Source of the DNA: Metopolophium dirhodum
Lineage: Eukaryota; Arthropoda; Insecta; Hemiptera; Aphididae
DNA length: 64,000 bases
Direction of reading: 5' to 3'
NCBI RefSeq assembly: GCF_019925205.1
Contig: NC_083567.1
Coordinates: 25,234,001 to 25,298,000, forward strand
This document shows positions 27,612 to 40,970 of the stretch, piece by piece; position 1 is the first letter of the stretch; every line of letters begins with the position of its first letter. The notes below the pieces were generated by a model. It was not told the DNA's origin. It saw only the letters and a program-made list of their open reading frames with translations, and did not search any database. Made by a program: the position numbers and the translations under genes.

Positions 27612-27853
27612 GCCTTTGGGCGCCAACACCCTCCTTTAATTTTTTATTTTAGTAATGTGACTCTAGTTGAATTTTGTATTGACTTGAAAATTGATGATAT
27701 CTTGGTGCCCTATGAATAATCATTCTTTAATGAAATAAATATTTTAAATAGTTTTTTCTGTTTAAGATTCTGGGCATTGTAGTTTGTACTTTGTAATATG
27801 TCATCATAAAGTTAAATTTATTCAGAATTTTTTTTTGGTTTCCTAAAATGCAT
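27612..27853 (+). repeat. Diverged long satellite monomer (type L2), copy 5
   Basis: Counterpart of the monomer at 15,514 in the second 12.1-kb unit, offset by 12,097 bp. The block 'GATGATAT' starts at 15,596 and at 27,693. Confidence 0.75.
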
Positions 27854-30800
27854 TTGCCTGCGGGCGCCAACACCCTCCTTCAATTTTTTTTTTGTTATGT
27901 GACTAGTTGAATTTTTTGTATAGACTTTGAAACGTGTATTCCTACAATAATATTTTTTTTTAAATTTTTTTTTGTTTTCTAAAATGCATTTGCCTGCGGG
28001 CGCCAACACCCTCCTTCAATTTTTTTTTTGTTATGTAACTCTAGTTGAATTTTTTGTATAGACTTTGTAATGCGTGTATTCCTACAAAAATATTTTTTTT
28101 TAAATTTTTTTTTGTTTTCTAAAATGCTTTTGCCTGCGGGCGCCCACACCCACCTTCAAATTTTTTTTTGTTATGTGACTAGTTGAATTTTTTGTATAGA
28201 CTTTTTGAACATTGATAACCTGGTGCACTTTGAATAATCCATCATTAATGAACTAAATATTTTGAATAATTTTTTTCTGTTTAAGATTCTGGACATTTAA
28301 GTTTGAAGTTTTTAATTTCAATTTTTTTTTGTTTTCTAAAATTCTTTTGCCTTTGGGCGCCAACACCCTCCTTCAATTTTTTTTTTTGTTATGTGACTAG
28401 TTGAATTTTTTGTATAGACTTTTTGAACATTGATAACCTGGTGCACTTTGAATAATCCATCATTAATGAACTAAATATTTTGAATAGTTTTTTTCTGTTT
28501 AAGATTCTGGACATTTTAGTTTGAAGTTTTTAATTTCAATTTTTTTTTGTTTTCTAAAATTCTTTTGCCTTTGGGCGCCAACACCCTCCTTCAATTTTTT
28601 TTTTTTGTTATGTGACTAGTTGAATTTTTTGTATAGACTTTGTAATGTGTATTCCTACAATAATATTTTTTTTTGTTTTCTAAAATGCTTTTGCCTGCGG
28701 GCGCCAACACCCTCTATCAATTTTTATTTTTATTATGTAACTCTAGTTGAATTTTTTGTATATACATTTTGAACATTGATAACCTGGTGCACTTTGAATA
28801 ATCCATCATTAATGAACTAAATATTTTGAATGGTTTTTTTCTGTTTAAGATTCTGGACATTTTAGTTTGATGTTTTTAATTTCAATTTTTTTTCGTTTTC
28901 CAAAATGCTTTTGCCTGCGGTCGCCAACACCCTCCTTCAATTTTTTTTTGTTATGTGACTAGTTGAATTTTTTGTATAGACTTTGAAATGTGTATTCCTA
29001 CAATAATATTTTTTTTTGTTTTCTAAACTGCATTTGCCTAAGGGCGACAACACCCTCCTTCAATTTTTTTTTTGTTATGTAACTCTAGTTGAATTTTTTG
29101 TATAGACTTTGAAACGTGTATTCCTACAATAATATTTTTTTTAAAATTTTTTTTTGTTTTCTAAAATGCTTTTGCCTGCGGGCGCCCACACCCACCTTCA
29201 ATTTTTTTTTTGTTATGTGACTAGTTGAATTTTTTGTATAGACTTTGAAATGTGCATTCCTACAATAATATTTTTTTTTTAATTTTTTTTTGTTTTCTAA
29301 ACTGCATTTGCCTGCGGGCGCCAACACCCTCCTTCAATTTTTTTTTGTTATGTAACTCTAGTTGAATTTTTTGTATAGACTTTGTAATGCGTGTATTCCT
29401 ACAAAAATATTTTTTTTTAAATTTTTTTTTGTTTTCTAAAATGCTTTTGCCTGCGGGCGCCCACACCCACCTTCAATTTTTTTTTTTGTTATGTGACTAG
29501 TTGAATTTTTTGTATAGACTTTGTAATGTGTTATCCTACAATAATATTTTTTTTTAAATTTTTTTTTGTTTTCTAAAATGCTTTTGCCTGCGGGCGCCCA
29601 CACCCACCTTCAATTTTTTTTTTGTTATGTGACTAGTTGAATTTTTTGTATAGACTTTGAAATGTGTATTCCTACAATAATATTTTTTTTTAAAATTTTT
29701 TTTTGTTTTCTAAACTGCATTTGCTTGCGGGTGCCAACAGCCTCTTTCAATTTTTATTTTTGTTATGTAACTTTAGTTGAATTTTTTGTATATACTTTTT
29801 GAACATTGATAACCTGGTGCACTTTGATTAATCCATCGTTAATGAACTAAATATTTTGAATAGTTTTTTTCTGTTTAAGATTCTGGACATTTTAGTTTGA
29901 AGTTTTTAATTTCAATTTTTTTTGTTTTCTAAAATTCTTTTGCCTTCGGGCGCCAACACCCTCCTTCAATTTTTTTTTTTGTTATGTGACAAGTTGAATT
30001 TTTTGTATAGACTTTGTAATGCGTGTATTCCTACAAAAATATTTTTTTTTAAATTTTTTTTTGTTTTCTAAAATGCTTTTGCCTGCGGGCGCCAACACCC
30101 TCTATCAATTTTTATTTTTATTATGTAACTCTAGTTGAATTTTTTGTATATACATTTTGAACATTGATAACCTGGTGCACTTTGAATAATCCATCATTAA
30201 TGAACTAAATATTTTGAATGGTTTTTTTCTGTTTAAGATTCTGGACATTTTAGTTTGATGTTTTTAATTTCAATTTTTTTTCGTTTTCCAAAATGCTTTT
30301 GCCTGCGGTCGCCAACACCCTCCTTCAATTTTTTTTTGTTATGTGACTAGTTGAATTTTTTGTATAGACTTTGAAATGTGTATTCCTACAATAATATTTT
30401 TTTTTGTTTTCTAAACTGCATTTGCCTAAGGGCGACAACACCCTCCTTCAATTTTTTTTTTGTTATGTAACTCTTGTTGAATTTTTTGTATAGACTTTGA
30501 AACGTGTATTCCTACAATAATATTTTTTTTAAAATTTTTTTTTGTTTTCTAAAATGCTTTTGCCTGCGGGCGCCCACACCCACCTTCAATTTTTTTTTTG
30601 TTATGTGACTAGTTGAATTTTTTGTATAGACTTTGAAATGTGCATTCCTACAATAATATTTTTTTTTTTATTTTTTTTTGTTTTCTAAACTGCATTTGCC
30701 TGCGGGCGCCAACACCCTCCTTCAATTTTTTTTTTGTTATGTAACTCTAGTTGAATTTTTTGTATAGACTTTGTAATGCGTGTATTCCTACAAAAATATT

Positions 30801-33800
30801 TTTTTTTAAATTTTTTTTTGTTTTCTAAAATGCTTTTGCCTGCGGGCGCCCACACCCACCTTCAAATTTTTTTTTGTTATGTGACTAGTTGAATTTTTTG
30901 TATAGACTTTGTAATGCGTGTATTCCTACAAAATATTTTTTTTTAAATTTTTTTTTGTTTTCTAAAATTCTTTTGCCTTTGGGCGCCAACACCCTCCTTC
31001 AATTTTTTTTTTTTGTTATGTGACTAGTTGAATTTTTTGTATAGACTTTGTAATGTGTATTCCTACAATAATATTTTTTTTTGTTTTCTAAAATGCTTTT
31101 GCCTGCGGGCGCCAACACCCTCTTTCAATTTTTATTTTTGTTATGTAACTCTAGTTGAATTTTTTGTATATACTTTTTGAACATTGATAACCTGGTGCAC
31201 TTTGAATAATCCATCATTAATGAACTAAATATTTTGAATGGTTTTTTTCTGTTTAAGATTCTGGACATTTTAGTTTGATGTTTTTAATTTTAATTTTTTT
31301 TCGTTTTCCAAAATGCTTTTGCCTGCGGTCGCCAACACCCTCCTTCAATTTTTTTTTGTTATGTGACTAGTTGAATTTTTTGTATAGACTTTGAAATGTG
31401 TATTCCTACAATAATATTTTTTTTTGTTTTCTAAACTGCATTTGCCTAAGGGCGACAACACCCTCCTTCAATTTTTTTTTTGTTATGTAACTCTAGTTGA
31501 ATTTTTTGTATAGACTTTGAAACGTGTATTCCTACAATAATATTTTTATTAAAATTTTTTTTTGTTTTCTAAAATGCTTTTGCCTGCGGGCGCCCACACC
31601 CACCTTCAATTTTTTTTTTGTTATGTGACTAGTTGAATTTTTTGTATAGACTTTGAAATGTGCATTCCTACAATAATATTTTTTTTTTAATTTTTTTTTG
31701 TTTTCTAAACTGCATTTGCCTGCGGGCGCCAACACCCTCCTTCAATTTTTTTTTGTTATGTAACTCTAGTTGAATTTTTTGTATAGACTTTGTAATGCGT
31801 GTATTCCTACAAAAATATTTTTTTTTAAATTTTTTTTTGTTTTCTAAAATGCTTTTGCCTGCGGGCGCCCACACCCACCTTCAATTTTTTTTTTTGTTAT
31901 GTGACTAGTTGAATTTTTTGTATAGACTTTGTAATGTGTTATCCTACAATAATATTTTTTTTTAAATTTTTTTTTGTTTTCCTAAATGCTTTTGCCTGCG
32001 GGCGCCCACACCCACCTTCAATTTTTTTTTTGTTATGTGACTAGTTGAATTTTTTGTATAGACTTTGAAATGTGTATTCCTACAATAATATTTTTTTTTT
32101 AAATTTTTTTTTGTTTTCTAAACTGCATTTGCTTGCGGGTGCCAACAGCCTCTTTCAATTTTTATTTTTGTTATGTAACTTTAGTTGAATTTTTTGTATA
32201 TACTTTTTGAACATTGATAACCTGGTGCACTTTGATTAATCCATCGTTATTGAACTAAATATTTTGAATAGTTTTTTTCTGTTTAAGATTCTGGACATTT
32301 TAGTTTGAAGTTTTTAATTTCAATTTTTTTTGTTTTCTAAAATTCTTTTGCCTTCGGGCGCCAACACCCTCCTTCAATTTTTTTTTTTGTTATGTGACAA
32401 GTTGAATTTTTTGTATAGACTTTGTAATGTGTATTCCTACAATAATATTTTTTTTTGTTTTCTAAAATGCTTTTGCCTGCGGGGGCCAACACCCTCTTTC
32501 AATTTTTATTTTTGTTATGTAACTCTAGTTGAATTTTTTGTATATACTTTTTGAACATTGATAACCTGGTGCACTTTGAATAATCCATCATTAATGAACT
32601 AAATATTTTGAATAGTTTTTTTCTGTTTAAGATTCTGGACATTTTAGTTTGAAGTTTTTAATTTCAATTTTTTTTTGTTTTCTAAAATTCTTTTGCCTTC
32701 GGGTGCCAACACCCTCCTTCAATTTTTTTTTAGTTATGTGACTAGTTGAATTTTTTGTATAGACTATGAAATGTGCATTCCTACAATAATATTTTTTTTA
32801 AAATTTTTTTTTGTTTTCTAAACTGCATTTACCTGCAGGCGCCAACACCCTCCTTCAATTTTTTTTTTGTTATGTAACTCTAGTTGAATTTTTTGTATAG
32901 ACTTTGTAATGCGTGTATTCCTACAAAAATATTTTTTTTTAAATTTTTTTTTGTTTTCTAAAATGCTTTTGCCTGCGGGCGCCCACACCCACCTTCAAAT
33001 TTTTTTTTGTTATGTGACTAGTTGAATTTTTTGTATAGACTTTTTGAACATTGATAACCTGGTGCACTTTGATTAATCCATCGTTAATGAACTAAATATT
33101 TTGAATAGTTTTTTTCTGTCTAAGATTCTGGACATTTTAGTTTGAAGTTTTTAATTTCAATTTTTTTTTATTTTCTAAAATTCTTTTGCCTTCGGGCGCC
33201 AACACCCTCCTTCAATTTTTTTTTTTGTTATGTGACTAGTTGAATTTTTGTATAGACTTTGTAATGTGTTATCCTACAATAATATTTTTTTTAAAATTTT
33301 TTTTTGTTTTCTTAAATGCTTTTGCCTGCGGGCGCTAACACCCTCTTTCAAATTTTTTTTTGTTATGTAACTCTAGTTGAATTTTTTGTATATACTTTTT
33401 GAACATTGATAACCTGGTTCACTTTGAATAATCCATCATTAATGAACTAAATATTTTGAATAGTTTTTTTCTGTTTAAGATTCTGGACATTTTAGTTTGA
33501 AGTTTTTAATTTCAATTTTTTTTTGTTTTCTTAAATGCATTTGCCTGCGGGCGCTAACACCCTCTTTCAATTTTTTTTTTGTTATGTAACTCTAGTTGAA
33601 TTTTTTGTATAGACTTTGTATTGTGTATTCCTACAACAATATTTTTTTTTTAATTTATTTTTGTTTTCTAAACTGCATTTACCTGCGGGCGCCAACACCC
33701 TTCTTCATTTTTTTTTTTGTTATGTGACTAGTTGAATTTTTTGTATAGACTTTGAAATGTGTATTCCTACAATAATATTTTTTTTTTTAATTTTTTTTTG

Positions 33801-34825
33801 TTTTCTAAACTGCATTTGCTTGCTGGTGCCAACAGCCTCTTTCAATTTTTATTTTTGTTATGTAACTTTAGTTGAATTTTTTGTATATACTTTTTGAACA
33901 TTGATAACCTGGTGCACTTTGATTAATCCATCGTTAATGAACTAAATATTTTGAATAGTTTTTTTCTGTTTAAGATTCTGGACATTTTAGTTTGAAGTTT
34001 TTAATTTCAATTTTTTTTTGTTTTCTAAAATTCTTTTGCCTTCGGGCGCCAACACCCTCCTTCAATTTTTTTTTTTGTTATGTGACAAGTTGAATTTTTT
34101 GTATAGACTTTGTAATGTGTATTCCTACAATAATATTTTTTTTTGTTTTCTAAAATGCTTTTGCCTGCGGGGGCCAACACCCTCTTTCAATTTTTATTTT
34201 TGTTATGTAACTCTAGTTGAATTTTTTGTATATACTTTTTGAACATTGATAACCTGGTGCACTTTGAATAATCCATCATTAATGAACTAAATATTTTGAA
34301 TAGTTTTTTTCTGTTTAAGATTCTGGACATTTTAGTTTGAAGTTTTTAATTTCAATTTTTTTTTGTTTTCTAAAAGTCTTTTGCCTTCGGGTGTCAACAC
34401 CCTCCTTCAATTTTTTTTTAGTTATGTGACTAGTTGAATTTTTTGTATAGACTATGAAATGTGCATTCCTACAATAATATTTTTTTTAAAATTTTTTTTT
34501 GTTTTCTAAACTGCATTTACCTGCAGGCGCCAACACCCTCCTTCAATTTTTTTTTTGTTATGTGACTAGTTGAATTTTTTGTATAGACTTTGTAATGTGT
34601 ATTCCTACAATAATATTTTTTTTTGTTTTCTAAAATGCATTTACCTGCAGGCGCCAACACCCTCCTTCAATTTTTTTTTTTGTTATGTGACTAGTTGAAT
34701 TTTTTGTATAGACTTTGAAACGTGTATTCCTACAATAATATTTTTTTTTAAATTTTTTTTTGTTTTCTAAACTGCATTTGCCTGCGGGCGCCAACACCTT
34801 CCTTCAATTTTTTTTTTAGTTATGT

Positions 34826-35747
34826 TTATGTATTATGCATACAGCAGTATTATTATTATTATTATGAACCTTTTACATAAAAACATAAATAATACACAAA
34901 TACTGCCAAATATGTTTGGGTAGTTATTTATTATTTTGTAAGATATCATTAAGATTAACGATCATTTAGATAATCTTTACATTTGTAATTAGTAATTACC
35001 GAATAAACCTTGAACAAATTACCTAATAAAAAAAATTATTTATACATGCATTTTTTTTTGTCATTCAGTACAACATTGAAGTATTAATAATAAAAAAGGT
35101 GAACTGGTGGATATCGCTCTGCTGTACAGTAGGTTACAAGTGGATCACTGTATAATGGATGGGATTAAATTTGAATTCAATGATATAATATCATTGTGTA
35201 AGAAAAACGATTCTGAGTGGAGACGGTATGTCAGTCTAGGTTTAAGACATTATATAGGTACTTATCTATAGTATTAAAAAAAATAATTGACCTATAATAA
35301 ATTCCAAATTAATCATATCACAATATCCATTAGGTTATTAACGCGTTATACATCAACAAAAAACCGTGATACTATCATAGATATAATATATTAGTATACT
35401 TTAGAAGTTTCAAGTACCCACGAATAATATTATACAATCTCAACAAAATAACCGAAAAAATATTCTAAGTTTTTTCTTAACTCAAAATAATTTGCTAATT
35501 TTCGTGATTTTTCATTATTTTGTCAATTTTTGAACTTTAAATGCTTAACCACCAACAATATTCACTTTCTAATCGAACAAGATACTGAAGTTGAAAATCG
35601 AAGCATTATTTCGACTACTTATTGTGTACATAGACAAAAAAAAACACATCATTTTAAAATCAATACATTTATCGTTCCACTCAGAATCTAAAAACTAAAT
35701 TATCAGTTTGTTTTATCTTATTTTTCTATTTTACAATTTACTCATTT
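34826..35747 (+). repeat. Captured non-satellite segment, copy 2
   Basis: Nearly identical to 22,731-23,652 and offset by 12,095 bp, so it was carried along in the 12.1-kb tandem duplication. Both ends join the satellite at the same bases as copy 1. Confidence 0.85.
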
Positions 35748-37140
35748 ACCTGCAGGCGCCAACACCCTCCTTCAATTTTTTTTTTGTTATGTAACTCTAG
35801 TTGAATTTTTTGTATAGACTTTGTAATGCGTGTATTCCTACAAAAATATTTTTTTTTAAATTTTTTTTTGTTTTCTAAAATGCTTTTGCCTGCGGGCGCC
35901 CACACCCACCTTCAAATTTTTTTTTGTTATGTGACTAGTTGAATTTTTTGTATAGACTTTTTGAACATTGATAACCTGGTGCACTTTGATTAATCCATCG
36001 TTAATGAACTAAATATTTTGAATAGTTTTTTTCTGTCTAAGATCCTGGACATTTTAGTTTGAAGTTTTTAATTTCAATTTTTTTTTATTTTCTAAAATTC
36101 TTTTGCCTTCGGGCGCCAACACCCTCCTTCAATTTTTTTTTTTGTTATGTGACTAGTTGAATTTTTGTATAGACTTTGAAACGTGTATTCCTACAATAAT
36201 ATTTTTTTTAAAATTTTTTTTTGTTTTCTAAAATGCTTTTGCCTGCGGGCGCCCACACCCACCTTCAATTTTTTTTTTGTTATGTGACTAGTTGAATTTT
36301 TTGTATAGACTTTGAAATGTGCATTCCTACAATAATATTTTTTTTTTAATTTTTTTTTGTTTTCTAAACTGCATTTGCCTGCGGGCGCCAACACCCTCCT
36401 TCAATTTTTTTTTGTTATGTAACTCTAGTTGAATTTTTTGTATAGACTTTGTAATGCGTGTATTCCTACAAAAATATTTTTTTTTAAATTTTTTTTTGTT
36501 TTCTAAAATGCTTTTGCCTGCGGGCGCCCACACCCACCTTCAATTTTTTTTTTTGTTATGTGACTAGTTGAATTTTTTGTATAGACTTTGTAATGTGTTA
36601 TCCTACAATAATATTTTTTTTTAAATTTTTTTTTGTTTTCTAAAATGCTTTTGCCTGCGGGCGCCCACACCCACCTTCAATTTTTTTTTTGTTATGTGAC
36701 TAGTTGAATTTTTTGTATAGACTTTGAAATGTGTATTCCTACAATAATATTTTTTTTTTAAATTTTTTTTTGTTTTCTAAACTGCATTTGCTTGCGGGTG
36801 CCAACAGCCTCTTTCAATTTTTATTTTTGTTATGTAACTTTAGTTGAATTTTTTGTATATACTTTTTGAACATTGATAACCTGGTGCACTTTGAATAATC
36901 CATCATTAATGAACTAAATATTTTGAATAGTTTTTTTCTGTTTAAGATTCTGGACATTTTAGTTTGAAGTTTTTAATTTCAATTTTTTTTTGTTTTCTAA
37001 AATTCTTTTGCCTTCGGGTGCCAACACCCTCCTTCAATTTTTTTTTAGTTATGTGACTAGTTGAATTTTTTGTATAGACTATGAAATGTGCATTCCTACA
37101 ATAATATTTTTTTTAAAATTTTTTTTTGTTTTCTAAACTG

Positions 37141-38610
37141 CATTTACCTGCAGGCGCCAACACCCTCCTTCAATTTTTTTTTTGTTATGTAACTCTAGTT
37201 GAATTTTTTGTATAGACTTTGTAATGCGTGTATTCCTACAAAAATATTTTTTTTTAAATTTTTTTTTGTTTTCTAAAATGCTTTTGCCTGCGGGCGCCCA
37301 CACCCACCTTCAAATTTTTTTTTGTTATGTGACTAGTTGAATTTTTTGTATAGACTTTTTGAACATTGATAACCTGGTGCACTTTGATTAATCCATCGTT
37401 AATGAACTAAATATTTTGAATAGTTTTTTTCTGTCTAAGATTCTGGACATTTTAGTTTGAAGTTTTTAATTTCAATTTTTTTTTATTTTCTAAAATTCTT
37501 TTGCCTTCGGGCGCCAACACCCTCCTTCAATTTTTTTTTTTGTTATGTGACTAGTTGAATTTTTGTATAGACTTTGTAATGTGTTATCCTACAATAATAT
37601 TTTTTTTAAAATTTTTTTTTGTTTTCTTAAATGCTTTTGCCTGCGGGCGCTAACACCCTCTTTCAAATTTTTTTTTGTTATGTAACTCTAGTTGAATTTT
37701 TTGTATATACTTTTTGAACATTGATAACCTGGTTCACTTTGAATAATCCATCATTAATGAACTAAATATTTTGAATAGTTTTTTTCTGTTTAAGATTCTG
37801 GACATTTTAGTTTGAAGTTTTTAATTTCAATTTTTTTTTGTTTTCTTAAATGCATTTGCCTGCGGGCGCTAACACCCTCTTTCAATTTTTTTTTTGTTAT
37901 GTAACTCTAGTTGAATTTTTTGTATAGACTTTGTATTGTGTATTCCTACAACAATATTTTTTTTTTAATTTATTTTTGTTTTCTAAACTGCATTTACCTG
38001 CGGGCGCCAACACCCTTCTTCATTTTTTTTTTTGTTATGTGACTAGTTGAATTTTTTGTATAGACTTTGAAATGTGTATTCCTACAATAATATTTTTTTT
38101 TTTAATTTTTTTTTGTTTTCTAAACTGCATTTGCTTGCTGGTGCCAACAGCCTCTTTCAATTTTTATTTTTGTTATGTAACTTTAGTTGAATTTTTTGTA
38201 TATACTTTTTGAACATTGATAACCTGGTGCACTTTGATTAATCCATCGTTAATGAACTAAATATTTTGAATAGTTTTTTTCTGTTTAAGATTCTGGACAT
38301 TTTAGTTTGAAGTTTTTAATTTCAATTTTTTTTTGTTTTCTAAAATTCTTTTGCCTTCGGGCGCCAACACCCTCCTTCAATTTTTTTTTTTGTTATGTGA
38401 CAAGTTGAATTTTTTGTATAGACTTTGTAATGTGTATTCCTACAATAATATTTTTTTTTGTTTTCTAAAATGCTTTTGCCTGCGGGGGCCAACACCCTCT
38501 TTCAATTTTTATTTTTGTTATGTAACTCTAGTTGAATTTTTTGTATATACTTTTTGAACATTGATAACCTGGTGCACTTTGAATAATCCATCATTAATGA
38601 ACTAAATATT
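37141..38610 (+). repeat. Satellite block re-duplicated from 32,826-34,300
   Basis: Markers at 34,018 reappear at 38,333, a shift of 4,315 bp. The block ends at a chimeric junction: 'CTAAATATTTTGA' of a long monomer is followed by 'CAAACTAATAG', which is not part of any monomer, and then by 'TTGTTTTCTAAACTGC'. Confidence 0.75.
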
Positions 38611-38950
38611 TTGACAAACTAATAGTTGTTTTCTAAACTGCATTTACCTGCAGGCGCCAACACCCTCCTTCAATTTTTTTTTTGTTATGTGACTAGTTGA
38701 ATTTTTTGTATAGACTTTGTAATGTGTATTCCTACAATAATATTTTTTTTTGTTTTCTAAAATGCATTTACCTGCAGGCGCCAACACCCTCCTTCAATTT
38801 TTTTTTTTGTTATGTGACTAGTTGAATTTTTTGTATAGACTTTGAAACGTGTATTCCTACAATAATATTTTTTTTTAAATTTTTTTTTGTTTTCTAAACT
38901 GCATTTGCCTGCGGGCGCCAACACCTTCCTTCAATTTTTTTTTTAGTTAT

Positions 38951-39060
38951 GTTTATGTATTATGCATACAGCAGTATTATTATTATTATTATGAACCTTT
39001 TACATAAAAACATAAATAATACACAAATACTGCCAAATATGTTTGGGTAGTTATTTATTA
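38951..39060 (+). repeat. Captured non-satellite segment, truncated copy
   Basis: Only the first 110 bp or so of the captured segment are present. The sequence stops at 'GGGTAGTTATTTATTA' and passes straight into the middle of a satellite monomer ('AAATATTTTTTTTTAAA'). This is a deletion or recombination junction joining two A/T-rich stretches. Confidence 0.85.
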
Positions 39061-40970
39061 AAATATTTTTTTTTAAATTTTTTTTTGTTTTCTAAAATGC
39101 TTTTGCCTGCGGGCGCCCACACCCACCTTCAAATTTTTTTTTGTTATGTGACTAGTTGAATTTTTTGTATAGACTTTTTGAACATTGATAACCTGGTGCA
39201 CTTTGATTAATCCATCGTTAATGAACTAAATATTTTGAATAGTTTTTTTCTGTCTAAGATTCTGGACATTTTAGTTTGAAGTTTTTAATTTCAATTTTTT
39301 TTTATTTTCTAAAATTCTTTTGCCTTCGGGCGCCAACACCCTCCTTCAATTTTTTTTTTTGTTATGTGACTAGTTGAATTTTTGTATAGACTTTGTAATG
39401 TGTTATCCTACAATAATATTTTTTTTAAAATTTTTTTTTGTTTTCTTAAATGCTTTTGCCTGCGGGCGCTAACACCCTCTTTCAAATTTTTTTTTGTTAT
39501 GTAACTCTAGTTGAATTTTTTGTATATACTTTTTGAACATTGATAACCTGGTTCACTTTGAATAATCCATCATTAATGAACTAAATATTTTGAATAGTTT
39601 TTTTCTGTTTAAGATTCTGGACATTTTAGTTTGAAGTTTTTAATTTCAATTTTTTTTTGTTTTCTTAAATGCATTTGCCTGCGGGCGCTAACACCCTCTT
39701 TCAATTTTTTTTTTGTTATGTAACTCTAGTTGAATTTTTTGTATAGACTTTGTATTGTGTATTCCTACAACAATATTTTTTTTTTAATTTATTTTTGTTT
39801 TCTAAACTGCATTTACCTGCGGGCGCCAACACCCTTCTTCATTTTTTTTTTTTGTTATGTGACTAGTTGAATTTTTTGTATAGACTTTGAAATGTGTATT
39901 CCTACAATAATATTTTTTTTTTTAATTTTTTTTTGTTTTCTAAACTGCATTTGCTTGCTGGTGCCAACAGCCTCTTTCAATTTTTATTTTTGTTATGTAA
40001 CTTTAGTTGAATTTTTTGTATATACTTTTTGAACATTGATAACCTGGTGCACTTTGATTAATCCATCGTTAATGAACTAAATATTTTGAATAGTTTTTTT
40101 CTGTTTAAGATTCTGGACATTTTAGTTTGAAGTTTTTAATTTCAATTTTTTTTTGTTTTCTAAAATTCTTTTGCCTTCGGGCGCCAACACCCTCCTTCAA
40201 TTTTTTTTTTTGTTATGTGACAAGTTGAATTTTTTGTATAGACTTTGTAATGTGTATTCCTACAATAATATTTTTTTTTGTTTTCTAAAATGCTTTTGCC
40301 TGCGGGGGCCAACACCCTCTTTCAATTTTTATTTTTGTTATGTAACTCTAGTTGAATTTTTTGTATATACTTTTTGAACATTGATAACCTGGTGCACTTT
40401 GAATAATCCATCATTAATGAACTAAATATTTTGAATAGTTTTTTTCTGTTTAAGATTCTGGACATTTTAGTTTGAAGTTTTTAATTTCAATTTTTTTTTG
40501 TTTTCTAAAATTCTTTTGCCTTCGGGTGCCAACACCCTCCTTCAATTTTTTTTTAGTTATGTGACTAGTTGAATTTTTTGTATAGACTATGAAATGTGCA
40601 TTCCTACAATAATATTTTTTTTAAAATTTTTTTTTGTTTTCTAAACTGCATTTACCTGCAGGCGCCAACACCCTCCTTCAATTTTTTTTTTGTTATGTGA
40701 CTAGTTGAATTTTTTGTATAGACTTTGTAATGTGTATTCCTACAATAATATTTTTTTTTGTTTTCTAAAATGCATTTACCTGCAGGCGCCAACACCCTCC
40801 TTCAATTTTTTTTTTTGTTATGTGACTAGTTGAATTTTTTGTATAGACTTTGAAACGTGTATTCCTACAATAATATTTTTTTTTAAATTTTTTTTTGTTT
40901 TCTAAACTGCATTTGCCTGCGGGCGCCAACACCTTCCTTCAATTTTTTTTTTAGTTATGTTTATGTATTA
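39061..40970 (+). repeat. Satellite block matching 32,930-34,825
   Basis: Markers shift by 6,135 bp relative to the second super-unit (34,018 to 40,153). The block runs from the truncated captured segment to captured copy 3. It lacks the A-to-G change of its relatives in one monomer ('AAAATTC' versus 'AAAAGTC' at about 34,375), so gene-conversion-like mixing among copies is visible. Confidence 0.7.

Larger units (their letters stand above)
25095..37190 (+). repeat. 12.1-kb satellite super-unit, copy B
   Basis: Second copy of the block at 12,996-25,094, in the same orientation and including its own captured segment at 34,826-35,747. Private changes include a T-to-A change in a T-tract near 31,548 and 'GATCCTGG' for 'GATTCTGG' near 36,043. 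These give a way to tell the copies apart. Confidence 0.85.

Noticed and set aside
458..36533. Dozens of near-identical Lys-rich minus-strand frames of 61-113 codons in the satellite (starting MLAPAGK, MWAPAGK and similar)
   Set aside because: They arise because T-tracts read as AAA/Lys on the minus strand, and two or three monomers can be crossed before a stop. Frames vary with T-run length, have no constraint at codon level, and follow the repeat and not a gene.
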